Assembly: GCF_040545925.1 (NCBI RefSeq)
Contig: NZ_JBEPMX010000013.1
Location: 5,736-69,735, forward strand
Reading direction: 5' to 3'
Source: Alkalibacillus flavidus
Lineage (GTDB): Bacteria > Bacillota > Bacilli > Bacillales > Alkalibacillaceae
DNA length: 64,000 nucleotides
Part shown: in pieces, positions 34,803-43,472 of the stretch
How the letters are laid out: every line of letters begins with the position of its first letter
Position numbering within the stretch: the stretch's first letter is position 1
Position numbers and translations under genes: made by a program
Notes under the pieces: model-generated
Database searches by the model: none
Told to the model about the DNA's origin: nothing
The model's input: only the letters and a program-made list of their open reading frames with translations

Positions 34803-34832
34803 GTTTAAAGGCCCTTGTGCTCGCGCATACTA
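34803..34832 (+). promoter_or_regulatory. Sigma-F/G-type promoter of pbpG
   Basis: GTTTA (34803-34807), 15 nt, GCGCATACTA (34823-34832). It matches GYATA and GGNNANAMTR at all but two fixed bases, with the same 15-nt spacing as the spoIIR promoter in this window. Confidence 0.65.
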
Positions 34833-34854
34833 GATGTTGAGAGGATGTGTCAGC

Positions 34855-36807
34855 ATGCTAGTTTGGATGAAACGCTTATTTTGGTTAATCGTTGTTAGTC
34901 TATTTTTTGCCGTAGGTGCGACGTGCAGTGTGTTAATCATGCTTTGGCTACAAGGCCCTCCTAATGTGCAATTAGATGAAAACACGGTGATCTTTAGCCA
35001 ACATCATACAGTGTTGGCAGAGCACCACGGCATTGAAAGTCGCTATGCCGTTGAACTAGAAGACGTATCCCAACACGTGCGCGACGCATTTATTGCCGCT
35101 GAGGATCATCATTTTTATAACCATGCCGGTTTTAACCCGAAACGAATCGCTGGCGCCGCCTATCAAAATATAGTCGCGCAAGAGAGAGCTCAAGGGGCAA
35201 GTACGATCACACAACAGCTTGCGCGCAATTTATTTTTATCACATGACAAAACATGGAACCGCAAAATTAAAGAGCTTCTCATCGCACTTAGGTTAGAAAT
35301 GTTTTGGTCGAAAGATACGATTTTAACGAGTTATTTAAATACGATTTACTTCGGCCATGGCCAATACGGGATTGAGTCGGCGAGCCGTTTTTATTTCGAT
35401 AAACATGCGGACGAGTTAAAGGTGAGTGAAGCGGCCCTGTTAGCTGCGATTCCTAAAGGGCCAGCCGTTTATTCACCGATTGATCATCAAGACCGGGCGA
35501 AAGAACGTCAGACGTGGATTTTGCAGCAAATGAAACAACTTGACGTTATTGATGACGACACGTATGCACAGGCGTCAGATGAACCGATTCGACTCGTCAC
35601 CCAAGCAAGTACCGAGCGTGAGACTGGGCAATATGCAGTTCAATTCGCGCTTGAGGAAGCGGCGTCTATTCTCGGGCTATCGCCTGAACAAGTAACGGCA
35701 TCGGGTTATCAAATCCATACAACGATAGATGAAACAGCGCAAAACCTGTTAGAAGAAAAGACTTTAGACCATTTTCCTGAGGAAGATCCATTACAAATTG
35801 GCGCGATGACACTTAACCATGAATCAGGCGCTATCGTCGCTATGCAAGGGGGGCGAGATTTTACTGACTCGCGGTATAATCGAGCTGTACAGGCTGAACG
35901 TATGACGGGCTCCACGTTTAAAGCATTTTTGTATTATGCAGCACTCGTTTACGGGTTTACACCGTCAACGACACTCGAAAGCACAGCCACACAGTTTCCG
36001 TTAGCAAACGGTGACGTCTATCAACCAGCCAATGTTAGTGACGTCTATGCTGATCGTCCTGTGACGTTAGCTCAAGCTTTAGCGGTGTCGGATAATATTT
36101 ACGCGGTGAAAACGAATCAAATGATCGGGCCTGAAAACTTGGCCGAAGCAGCTGATGTATTCGGAATAGACGTTGAGGTTGAACCTGGCTTAGCGTTGGC
36201 CTTAGGAACAGAGTCCGCTTCCGTTTATGAAATGACTCGCGCTTACGGCTTGTTAGCAAATCGCGGGCAATCAGTGGACCCTTATATTATTGATAAAATC
36301 GAAAATCGTGATGGCGATGTCGTTTATGAACACGAACCCTCGCAACAAGAAACTGTATTGGATGAACGATACGCCTTCGTGCTGACGCATTTATTAACCG
36401 GCATGTTTGATGAACGACTAAGTGATTATTTACGGGTGACAGGGGCGCCGATCAGCCACCAGCTTAATCAAGCTTACGCTGGTAAATCGGGAACGACCGA
36501 TTTCGATGCGTGGATGGTTGGCTATAGCCCTCATTACACGACAGCCGTTTGGACAGGGTATGACGATAACCAAGCGTTGTCAACACGATCAGAATCTCAA
36601 GCTGCGAAGACCATTTGGGCCGATTATATGCACGAATTGCACGCTAACTTACCAGTGAGACCCTTCACTGTTCCGCACGGGGTCAATGGCGTTGACGTCG
36701 ATCCTAATTCAGGGCGTTTAGCGAGCGATGCTTGTAGCGAACGAGCACGTACGATGTATTTTATCGAGGGCACCGAACCGACAACCTATTGCGAAGACGC
36801 ATCATAG
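34855..36807 (+). CDS. pbpG: Class A penicillin-binding protein, sporulation type (PbpG/PBP2d)
   Basis: Bifunctional peptidoglycan glycosyltransferase and transpeptidase, about 650 residues. One N-terminal membrane segment; GT51 domain with AAEDHHFYNHAGF and GASTITQQLARNLFL; transpeptidase motifs GSTFK (SxxK serine), SDN and KSGTT. ATG at 34855 has GAGAGGA upstream. In B. subtilis pbpG (ywhE) lies beside ywhD, as here, and is made in the forespore; the sigma-F-like promoter agrees. speE and speB, which lie in this region in B. subtilis, are absent. Confidence 0.9.
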   Translation: MLVWMKRLFWLIVVSLFFAVGATCSVLIMLWLQGPPNVQLDENTVIFSQHHTVLAEHHGIESRYAVELEDVSQHVRDAFIAAEDHHFYNHAGFNPKRIAGAAYQNIVAQERAQGASTITQQLARNLFLSHDKTWNRKIKELLIALRLEMFWSKDTILTSYLNTIYFGHGQYGIESASRFYFDKHADELKVSEAALLAAIPKGPAVYSPIDHQDRAKERQTWILQQMKQLDVIDDDTYAQASDEPIRLVTQASTERETGQYAVQFALEEAASILGLSPEQVTASGYQIHTTIDETAQNLLEEKTLDHFPEEDPLQIGAMTLNHESGAIVAMQGGRDFTDSRYNRAVQAERMTGSTFKAFLYYAALVYGFTPSTTLESTATQFPLANGDVYQPANVSDVYADRPVTLAQALAVSDNIYAVKTNQMIGPENLAEAADVFGIDVEVEPGLALALGTESASVYEMTRAYGLLANRGQSVDPYIIDKIENRDGDVVYEHEPSQQETVLDERYAFVLTHLLTGMFDERLSDYLRVTGAPISHQLNQAYAGKSGTTDFDAWMVGYSPHYTTAVWTGYDDNQALSTRSESQAAKTIWADYMHELHANLPVRPFTVPHGVNGVDVDPNSGRLASDACSERARTMYFIEGTEPTTYCEDAS

Positions 36808-36906
36808 TTTTGAAATAATTCGCTTTATTTTTGAAATAACTTTAGCCAATTTTGAAATAAAACCACGAAGTTATGAGATAAGTGCGCGCACTTATCTCAT
36901 AACTCT
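36806..36906. repeat. Intergenic word array with exact 21-nt pitch, 5 units
   Basis: Words TTTTGAAATAAT, TTTTGAAATAAC, TTTTGAAATAAA, TTATGAGATAAG and TTATCTCATAAC start at 36808, 36829, 36850, 36871 and 36892. Each step is 21 nt. It begins at the pbpG stop codon and runs to the terminator. The words are those of the arrays at 1089 and 22204. Confidence 0.85.
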
Positions 36907-36916
36907 AAAAAAAGAT

Positions 36917-36962
36917 AAAAAAAGCAGGCTAGTCGATTAATCGACTAACCTGCTTTTTTGTC
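36917..36962. terminator. Bidirectional terminator between pbpG and ywhD
   Basis: A long stem AGCAGGCTAGTCGATTAATCGACTAACCTGCT with poly-A and poly-T flanks. Confidence 0.85.
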
Positions 36963-37059
36963 CTAATAAACATGTTTCATGCCCATGTTTAATTCTATTG
37001 TACAAAGAAATTAGCTTTTGCACAATCACGAGATACATTGTTCATAAATCAGTCAAAAT

Positions 37060-37578
37060 TTATGCGAGCACTTGTTTCAATTCATCAGATGCTAAATCCC
37101 AATATTGCTCGTTAAAATCTTTCAAGAAATCGCGTAGCAAGGCTTTCGAATGATCATCCATATGCTCTAATATAATGCGACCTTTAAGCGATTTATCCAT
37201 ACGATTCACGTGCTCTGCTAAAATTTTATAGCCACGGCGCGCTTCACGATCAACTTCTAAATAACACGCAGCCACACCATGATAATATGGCCCTTCTTCT
37301 TTCTGCTCAACTGTCACCCAGACAATCCAATACGGTTTGCCATTCGGGACTTCCTCTTTATCAGCGACGAATTTAATCCGCTTTTCCACTTCACTACGTG
37401 CATGCATCGCACCCATATCAACCCACACGTGGTCCTCGTTCGGGTCAACAATAAGCGGTGACATATTTTCCAAACTGAAAGCACCACCGCCACTATAACC
37501 TGGGTGGCCATCAATTGGATCATCTTTCATTATCGTAAATTGATTACTTTTCTTCTGTTCATTTTGTTCCTCTGACAT
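37060..37578 (-). CDS. ywhD: YwhD family protein
   Basis: A 172-residue cytosolic protein of unknown function conserved next to pbpG. Recognisable N-terminal segment HPGYSGGGAFSLENMSPLIVD. The ATG at 37578 follows AGGAGGTG at 6-nt spacing. It is rich in charged residues and has no membrane segment. Confidence 0.88.
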   Translation of the reverse strand: MSEEQNEQKKSNQFTIMKDDPIDGHPGYSGGGAFSLENMSPLIVDPNEDHVWVDMGAMHARSEVEKRIKFVADKEEVPNGKPYWIVWVTVEQKEEGPYYHGVAACYLEVDREARRGYKILAEHVNRMDKSLKGRIILEHMDDHSKALLRDFLKDFNEQYWDLASDELKQVLA

Positions 37579-37644
37579 ATGTCGCACCTCCTCACATCAT
37601 TCACTTCCATTTTGCCACATTATTCAAACGTTTAAAAGCAAAGG

Positions 37645-38052
37645 CTATGCAAACAAATTACCGATCCAACTAAATAATCGGCCGAACCAACTCCAAAAAC
37701 CGCCTTCGTTTTTATCGATGTCAAAATTTGAATCTAAATAATCTAGAACATCATCTGTATAAGCTAGTTGTTTCACATCTTCACGGTTAAAAAAATCCCA
37801 CAACTCATTGGCAACGGTTTGGTCGAGTTGATTGGTTAATTCTGCTTTTTCGTCTTCATCTTCTGCAAAAACGGCATCAAATGTGTAAGATAAATACGGC
37901 ATTTCGAGTTTATCGTATTCGTCAGACACAGGGTACCAAAGATTGCCGACCGCGAGACGATATTCTTCTTCAGTCGTTTCAGCTTGTATTGCAAATGGGT
38001 TTATCGCTAACGAGACGATCGCCACGATTAACATGATATGAATCTTTTTCAT
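37645..38052 (-). CDS. Secreted hypothetical protein with Trp-rich C-terminus
   Basis: Not recognised. 135 residues with a clear signal peptide (hydrophobic residues 5-20, probable cut after AIQA near residue 24). The mature part is acidic, and the last 18 residues form an amphipathic aromatic stretch (GFWSWFGRLFSWIGNLF) that could dip into a membrane. GAGGAG precedes the ATG at good spacing, so translation is likely. It is a single gene with no close operon partner. Confidence 0.7.
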   Translation of the reverse strand: MKKIHIMLIVAIVSLAINPFAIQAETTEEEYRLAVGNLWYPVSDEYDKLEMPYLSYTFDAVFAEDEDEKAELTNQLDQTVANELWDFFNREDVKQLAYTDDVLDYLDSNFDIDKNEGGFWSWFGRLFSWIGNLFA

Positions 38053-38133
38053 CGCTTAACTCCTCTGTCAATTATTCTTCTATTATCATAAATTAATTTG
38101 TATTTGTTTAAAAGTGATTTAATCTCTAAACAG

Positions 38134-38162
38134 AAAATGCTCCCACAACAATGTGAGAGCAT
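38134..38162 (-). terminator. Terminator downstream of the DUF423 gene
   Basis: ATGCTCCCACA/TGTGAGAGCAT stem (one mismatch) followed on the minus strand by TTTTCTGTTTAG, 4 nt past the stop. Confidence 0.8.
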
Positions 38163-38166
38163 CTTA

Positions 38167-38538
38167 CTATACAACAATCTTCGTCACAGCATAGGCAACG
38201 AGCGCCCAACCGACTAAAAAGGCTAGGCCTCCGATTGGCGTAATCATACCGAAAATCTTCGCACCTGATAACGAATAGATGTACAAACTACCTGAGAAGA
38301 TCACGATGCCGATTAAGAAAAACCAACCAGCTGTTTGGAACAACGTGATATCTGTCTTAAGTGCTAAGACTGCTGCTATTAAAATCGCTGTCGTATGAAA
38401 CATTTGATATTGAACCGCTTTTTCCCACGTATCTAACATCTTCGCACTCAAGCGACTTTCTAAACCGTGCGCGCCAAATGCACCTAATGCGACGGTAATA
38501 AAACCACTAATCGCACCGATCATTAAGAGTAACTTCAT
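38167..38538 (-). CDS. ywdK: DUF423 small membrane protein (YwdK family)
   Basis: 123 residues with four predicted membrane helices and the family start IGAISGFITVALGAFGAHGLESRLS. Function unknown. AAAGGAGC precedes the ATG. It lies 15 nt after the YwdI-type gene, as in B. subtilis. Confidence 0.9.
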   Translation of the reverse strand: MKLLLMIGAISGFITVALGAFGAHGLESRLSAKMLDTWEKAVQYQMFHTTAILIAAVLALKTDITLFQTAGWFFLIGIVIFSGSLYIYSLSGAKIFGMITPIGGLAFLVGWALVAYAVTKIVV

Positions 38539-38553
38539 CTGTATTTCGCTCCT

Positions 38554-38871
38554 TTAAAAATCGAAAATCGATTCACCGTTTGCATCGTCTTCATGCCACG
38601 TGTTTTGTGGTTTGTTAGACGGCTTTTCGATTCCCATCATTTTAGCTTCTAATGCCGAAATGTCTTGCTTTGGCTCCGCCTCTTGCTCCTTAGTAGAAGC
38701 AATCGGTTTTGACTCTACCATCGGCGGTTCAGACTCATCAGCCAAAACAACATCCGCTAATGACCTGATAGCATACATTTTAGCACGCAAATCTGCCTCA
38801 TTAGAAGTCGCATCAACAGATTGTAATTCTTTTTTCATTTTTTCGATTATATTTTGATAAGAAACAGACAT
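38554..38871 (-). CDS. ywdI: YwdI family protein (DUF5327)
   Basis: A 105-residue cytosolic protein of unknown function: an N-terminal helix (SYQNIIEKMKKELQ), an acidic Pro/Glu-rich middle and a short C-terminal motif ending ESIFDF. It lies between the NSS transporter and ywdK genes. The ATG at 38871 has AAGGA and GGTGA upstream; starts four codons earlier are possible. Confidence 0.82.
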   Translation of the reverse strand: MSVSYQNIIEKMKKELQSVDATSNEADLRAKMYAIRSLADVVLADESEPPMVESKPIASTKEQEAEPKQDISALEAKMMGIEKPSNKPQNTWHEDDANGESIFDF

Positions 38872-38903
38872 TGTCATCACCATTCCTTATTATAGCATAT
38901 CTA

Positions 38904-40256
38904 TTAGATGCCTAATAAGGATGTCACCATAATAATTAATAAGACAACTGGAGCTACAAAGCGAATAATGATTAACCAAATGTTTTGTAAGAGCGGTGAT
39001 TCAATTTCACTAAACTGAATCGCTTTATCACGCGTTAAATACCAACCGACGAAAAACGCCATGAGTAGTCCGCCTAATGGCAAAATAATATTCGCGGTTA
39101 AGTTATCCATCATGTCTAAAATATTATTACCATTCACTTGAATATGGCTCCAAATGCCAAACCCAAGCGACGCCGCAATACCGAAAACAAAAATAATCGA
39201 ACCGGCGATCGCTGTCGCTGCTTTACGCGTTAAGCCAAGTGTACGATGGATGTACGCGACTGGCAGTTCGAGAAGCGATAACGCAGACGATAAAGCTGCC
39301 ATGACAAGTAACACGAAGAAAACAACGCCGATTAATCCACCTGCAGGCATGCTCTCAAAAATGCTCGGTAAAATAATAAACACGAGTGGTGGGCCTGATG
39401 TCGGTTCTACGCCAAAACTAAACACAGCCGTAAAGACCATCACACCAGCAATTACAGCAAATAATGTGTCCATTAACCCGACACCCACGGTTGCTGCTGG
39501 TAGTTTATCTTTTTCTTTCAAATAACTACTGTAAGTTAACATCCCGCAAATACCGATACTTAACGAGAAAAACGCCTGACCTAACGCCATTAAATACACG
39601 TTCGGATCAGCTAACTTCGACCAATCTGGTGTGAATAAAAAGGCTAAACCTTCACCTGCACCGTCTAACGTCATTCCATAACCAGCCATGAAGATCATTA
39701 AGATCGCTAAGCCTGGCATCAGAATATTGTTCGCGCGTTCGATACCCGATCCAATACCGCGCATCACGATCACCATTGTTACAATTAAAAACAACGCTTG
39801 CCAAAATAATGGTGCAAGCGGATTCGTAATCCACGCATCAAACGCAGCGCCAAAGCCACCGTCAGGCTCAGTCCAAAAAGCTCCTGTTACATATTGATAC
39901 AAATAAAAAATCGACCAACCGGCAACAACACTGTAAAAACTTAATATTAAAATACCACCAATGACACCCATAATGCCGGTTAAATGCCACTTCGTATTCG
40001 GAGCAAGCTTTTTAAAGGAACCAACAGCATCCATTTTACCTGCTTTACCAATACTAAATTCCGTTAATAGCAACGGAACACCGATTAAAAAGACAAAGGC
40101 TAAATATACTAATAAAAACGTTGCACCGCCACTTTCACCTGCCACGTATGGAAAGCGCCAAATATTACCTAACCCTACTGCCGATCCCATTGCCGCAAGC
40201 ATAAAACCGAGGCGCGTTTTCCATTGATCTTGGCCGATGCCACTTTGCTGACTCAT
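38904..40256 (-). CDS. Sodium-dependent neurotransmitter/amino-acid symporter (NSS family)
   Basis: A 450-residue membrane protein with about 11-12 segments. The hallmark GLGNIWRFPYVAGESGGATFLLVYL (Na+ and substrate site in helix 1) is intact. Bacterial relatives such as LeuT and MhsT import hydrophobic amino acids with Na+, which suits a saline habitat; the substrate is not readable. ATG at 40256 follows AAAGGAGTGA. It may be co-transcribed with ywdI and ywdK. Confidence 0.92.
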   Translation of the reverse strand: MSQQSGIGQDQWKTRLGFMLAAMGSAVGLGNIWRFPYVAGESGGATFLLVYLAFVFLIGVPLLLTEFSIGKAGKMDAVGSFKKLAPNTKWHLTGIMGVIGGILILSFYSVVAGWSIFYLYQYVTGAFWTEPDGGFGAAFDAWITNPLAPLFWQALFLIVTMVIVMRGIGSGIERANNILMPGLAILMIFMAGYGMTLDGAGEGLAFLFTPDWSKLADPNVYLMALGQAFFSLSIGICGMLTYSSYLKEKDKLPAATVGVGLMDTLFAVIAGVMVFTAVFSFGVEPTSGPPLVFIILPSIFESMPAGGLIGVVFFVLLVMAALSSALSLLELPVAYIHRTLGLTRKAATAIAGSIIFVFGIAASLGFGIWSHIQVNGNNILDMMDNLTANIILPLGGLLMAFFVGWYLTRDKAIQFSEIESPLLQNIWLIIIRFVAPVVLLIIMVTSLLGI

Positions 40257-40316
40257 CTTGGTCACTCCTTTGTTATGATCATTCTATCATGCTTCATTTC
40301 TAACATAATTGCTTAT

Positions 40317-40345
40317 TTTATCACCTCACCCCTTTTGCATGTCAA
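40317..40345 (-). promoter_or_regulatory. Probable promoter of the NSS transporter
   Basis: Minus strand perfect -35 TTGACA (40340-40345), 17 nt, GATAAA (40317-40322); TAAAAT two bases further on is an alternative -10. Confidence 0.5.
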
Positions 40346-40377
40346 TGCTTTAAACTAATAAAATAAACCTTATAAAA

Positions 40378-40403
40378 TATACACTGCAGAAGGATGCAGT
40401 GTA
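40378..40403 (-). terminator. Hairpin after the 40-residue CxxC protein gene
   Basis: A perfect 10-bp stem (ATACACTGCA with its complement) followed by ATTTTAT on the minus strand, 23 nt past the small gene's stop. Confidence 0.6.
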
Positions 40404-40426
40404 TGAGGGGTGTTGTTTATATCAAA

Positions 40427-40549
40427 TTAATGTGCCGTGTCTTTTTGTTGTTCACATATCCAGCAGACGAAGTCTTTTTCTTTTTCCTTCAATTGTCTGC
40501 CGAGCTCTGATTCGAATTGTTTCACCCAACGTTCATATTGATTACTCAT
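40427..40549 (-). CDS. Very small CxxC protein (40 residues)
   Basis: Translation gives a 40-residue protein starting MSNQYERWVKQFESELGRQL, then a charged helix and CWIC near residue 29, ending DTAH. GGGAGG lies about 12 nt before the ATG. A hairpin terminator follows, so it looks like a complete unit. The CxxC could bind metal or act in redox. No function is assigned; I base the call on composition, ribosome binding site and terminator. Confidence 0.6.
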   Translation of the reverse strand: MSNQYERWVKQFESELGRQLKEKEKDFVCWICEQQKDTAH

Positions 40550-40751
40550 CGAACCTAAGAACCTCCCACATGGTTACAATATCATGATATGAAGAACACG
40601 CTTTATATTATACATGAAACTGTTGGATAGGTAAATAATTTTTCGAAAATTTAAAATGTTATGTTTATATAATGAAACACCGATTACACAGCTTTACAGC
40701 GAACTGTAAATTGAAACACAATTACTAATGTTGACTTTATACTATTGCATC

Positions 40752-40780
40752 TTGTTGTATAACCATAAATATGGCATAAT
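40752..40780 (+). promoter_or_regulatory. Promoter of the YjiH-type gene
   Basis: TTGTTG (40752-40757), 17 nt, CATAAT (40775-40780), 23 nt before the ATG, with AGGAGGT between. Confidence 0.6.
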
Positions 40781-40803
40781 ATGTGAGGAATAGGAGGTAA
40801 AGC

Positions 40804-42165
40804 ATGACACACTCTAATGCTATATCGATAAAGTATCATTTAAAATTTCTCATCTTATCTATTATCGGGATTTTCTTATTTATGACCCCGATTCAATACA
40901 AAGAACAAACGAGCATTCCGGTTGCCATTTTAGCTGAAGAGTTAGAACTGGTACTCGGATTTATGGCACCAATTCTCGTCTTAGTGATCATATCCTTATC
41001 AGCAATCGGCTCACTAATGGCGACCATGATGCCTCAATCACAAGAATCGCAACAAGAGTCATTATTCCAAACGTTATTTCATGTGAGCCCTGTCTGGCTA
41101 ATAATTCGTCTCATTGGCATGGTCATCGCATTTATGACTTATTTTCAACTAGGTTGGAGCGGCATTTATAATGGCGAAAATGGTGGCCTGTTACTAAGTG
41201 ATGGCGGCCTCCTCCCTTTTTTACTGACTGTCTTTTTGTTTGCGGGTTTATTGCTGCCTTTATTACTCAACTTCGGGCTAATGGAATTGATTGGTTCGCT
41301 TTTCACGAAGGTGATGCGTCCACTGTTCAAGTTACCAGGCCGATCTACTGTCGACAACTTAACATCGTGGTTTGGTGATGGCACAGTCGGCGTCCTTTTA
41401 ACCAATCAACAGTATGAACAAGGGTATTATACTAAACGTGAAGCGGCCGTGATTGGTACGACCTTTTCCGTTGTATCGATTACGTTTACGATTTCAATTA
41501 TTCAACAAGTTGGTTTAATGGACATGTTTTTACCGTTATACGGGACTATCTTTTTAGCAGGGTTCATCGCTGCTTTAGTCATGCCTCGCATCCCGCCATT
41601 ATCACGAATACCAGATGATATGTACTCGGGACAGTCGTCTTCATTAGACGAATCCACTCCTGACGGTTATAACATGTTCACTTGGGGCTACAAACAAGCG
41701 ATTGAACGCGCTAAACAATCACCTGGCATTAAAGGGTATTTCTCTGTTGCCACGAAAAATGTACTCGACATGTGGGTGGGTGTTCTACCAATTGTCATGG
41801 CAATCGGCACAATCGGTTTAGTTGTCGCTAATACAACGCCTGTGTTCACTTGGCTCGGTATGCCATTTGTCCCGCTATTAGAATTGATGCAAATTCCAGA
41901 AGCCAAAGCTGCTTCTGAAACCATTTTAATAGGCTTTACAGATATGTTTTTACCAGCGTTATTAATCGAATCGGTCGCAAGTGATATGACTCGATTCGTC
42001 GTTGCTGCTTTAAGCGTGACGCAATTGATTTATTTATCTGAAGTCGGTGGTGTTTTACTTGCTTCGAATGTGCCGCTTAATTTCGGTCGGCTCGTCGTCA
42101 TTTTCTTATTACGAACCATCATTACACTACCAGTCATTGTCGCAATGGCGCATCTGTTATTTTAA
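40804..42165 (+). CDS. YjiH family membrane protein with nucleoside-recognition (Gate) domain
   Basis: A 453-residue membrane protein of about 10 helices. Its middle and end resemble the Gate domain of nucleoside transporters and SpoIIIA/SpoVM-type membrane proteins: SWFGDGTVGVLLTNQQYE and later GFTDMFLPALLIES. Family members are called YjiH; their substrate is unknown. Strong AGGAGGT site. It stands alone between a promoter and a strong terminator. Confidence 0.82.
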   Translation: MTHSNAISIKYHLKFLILSIIGIFLFMTPIQYKEQTSIPVAILAEELELVLGFMAPILVLVIISLSAIGSLMATMMPQSQESQQESLFQTLFHVSPVWLIIRLIGMVIAFMTYFQLGWSGIYNGENGGLLLSDGGLLPFLLTVFLFAGLLLPLLLNFGLMELIGSLFTKVMRPLFKLPGRSTVDNLTSWFGDGTVGVLLTNQQYEQGYYTKREAAVIGTTFSVVSITFTISIIQQVGLMDMFLPLYGTIFLAGFIAALVMPRIPPLSRIPDDMYSGQSSSLDESTPDGYNMFTWGYKQAIERAKQSPGIKGYFSVATKNVLDMWVGVLPIVMAIGTIGLVVANTTPVFTWLGMPFVPLLELMQIPEAKAASETILIGFTDMFLPALLIESVASDMTRFVVAALSVTQLIYLSEVGGVLLASNVPLNFGRLVVIFLLRTIITLPVIVAMAHLLF

Positions 42166-42178
42166 ACACCATAAATTA

Positions 42179-42223
42179 AGCCCGTGCGAGTTAATCCGTT
42201 CAGTTAACTCGTACGGGCTTTTT
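42179..42223 (+). terminator. Terminator after the YjiH-type gene
   Basis: AGCCCGT(GC)GAGTTAA stem pairing with TTAACTCGTACGGGCT, then TTTTTAA. Convergent with the HTH-TPR gene, which it may also serve. Confidence 0.85.
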
Positions 42224-42227
42224 AATG

Positions 42228-43463
42228 TCACACGACCAACCCATCAGTTGACCGTTTAAAACATTCGGCTGCGCGTTTGTATTTCTTTTGATCAAACATT
42301 AATTGGCCGAGTAAATAATAATATGACTTCAGCTCAATTTCCTCACGATTAGTTTCAAAAAACGACAGCACCTCATCCTCTAAATAATCAACTAATTTAT
42401 CCGTCTGTTCATCCAACAAATAGTCAAGCACCCGGAATTTAATTTTATAACGCAAATGCTCATAACGATTCGCCACAATCAATCCCGTCTGAATATGCTC
42501 TTTCGCTTTAAAACGGTCACGTTCTTGCATTGCTATATACGCTAATAAATACCGTGCATTTAAGAAATCACTTTCATTCACATTAAACGTCAACGCACGC
42601 TCAAACGATTGTTTCGCATCATGATATTCTTTTTTACGAAAATTGATATAGCCAATGTTGTGGTGAATATTAGCACGCGTTTTATCTAATAAATGTTCAC
42701 CGTCCACTTCTAATAATTGCTGAAAATACGTTTCAGCCGAATAGACGTCACCAACTAAACTATAATTAACACCGAGAACAATTTGGCAGTCTATCATACG
42801 GACGTAGAACAATTTTTCTTGAAAAATCGAAAACGCTAACTGAGCGTATTTATTCGAGATTAAAATATTATTCAAACGGCTGTAAACGGTTGCCATCGTG
42901 ATATATAATTCTGCGTCTTCTTGTTCATGATAAGAGTCATTTGCCTGCTCTAAACGTTCTATCGCATTATGGTAAAGCCCTTTACGGCGATAGTACATAC
43001 CTGTGAACTTAAAGAAGCTAAAGGGGTCACATGCTTGGTACAGAAGCGGTCGTTTTTCTAACTCGTCACATTGTGTCGCTGCGTTTTGTAATTGATCAGT
43101 CATTAAATAATAACCTAACAACGCAATGTCATATAAGCATTGATTATCAATTGACATGGCGTCACGTTTCGTTTCAAAAATAGACGGCGTCCGTTTATCC
43201 ACTTCAAGAATGTGAAATATATGAATATCACTTAACCATTGTAATAATTCATCATGAAAAACTGTATCCGTTTTAATTAGAAACGGCGTTTGATCAAGCT
43301 CTAAACGGTCACAGAGATTCATGACTACGGTCTGGTCAACACTTATCTTACCGTTTTCTAATTTACTTAAATACGCGACCGAACAAATACCATCTGCTAA
43401 CTGTTCTTGAGTGAACCCTTGCTCCATGCGGTACGATTTAAGCGCCTGTCCAATAATCGACAT
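42228..43463 (-). CDS. HTH-TPR transcriptional regulator (RNPP/PlcR-like)
   Basis: 411 residues: an N-terminal XRE helix-turn-helix (about residues 5-60, LKSYRMEQGFTQEQLADGI) followed by a long array of TPR-like helical repeats (for example NIGYINFRKKEYHDAKQSFERAL). Proteins of this shape bind small signalling peptides in the TPR groove. It starts 9 nt after the M29 peptidase stop, so the two are one unit. No small propeptide gene was found next to it. Confidence 0.82.
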   Translation of the reverse strand: MSIIGQALKSYRMEQGFTQEQLADGICSVAYLSKLENGKISVDQTVVMNLCDRLELDQTPFLIKTDTVFHDELLQWLSDIHIFHILEVDKRTPSIFETKRDAMSIDNQCLYDIALLGYYLMTDQLQNAATQCDELEKRPLLYQACDPFSFFKFTGMYYRRKGLYHNAIERLEQANDSYHEQEDAELYITMATVYSRLNNILISNKYAQLAFSIFQEKLFYVRMIDCQIVLGVNYSLVGDVYSAETYFQQLLEVDGEHLLDKTRANIHHNIGYINFRKKEYHDAKQSFERALTFNVNESDFLNARYLLAYIAMQERDRFKAKEHIQTGLIVANRYEHLRYKIKFRVLDYLLDEQTDKLVDYLEDEVLSFFETNREEIELKSYYYLLGQLMFDQKKYKRAAECFKRSTDGLVV

Positions 43464-43472
43464 CCTAATCAC

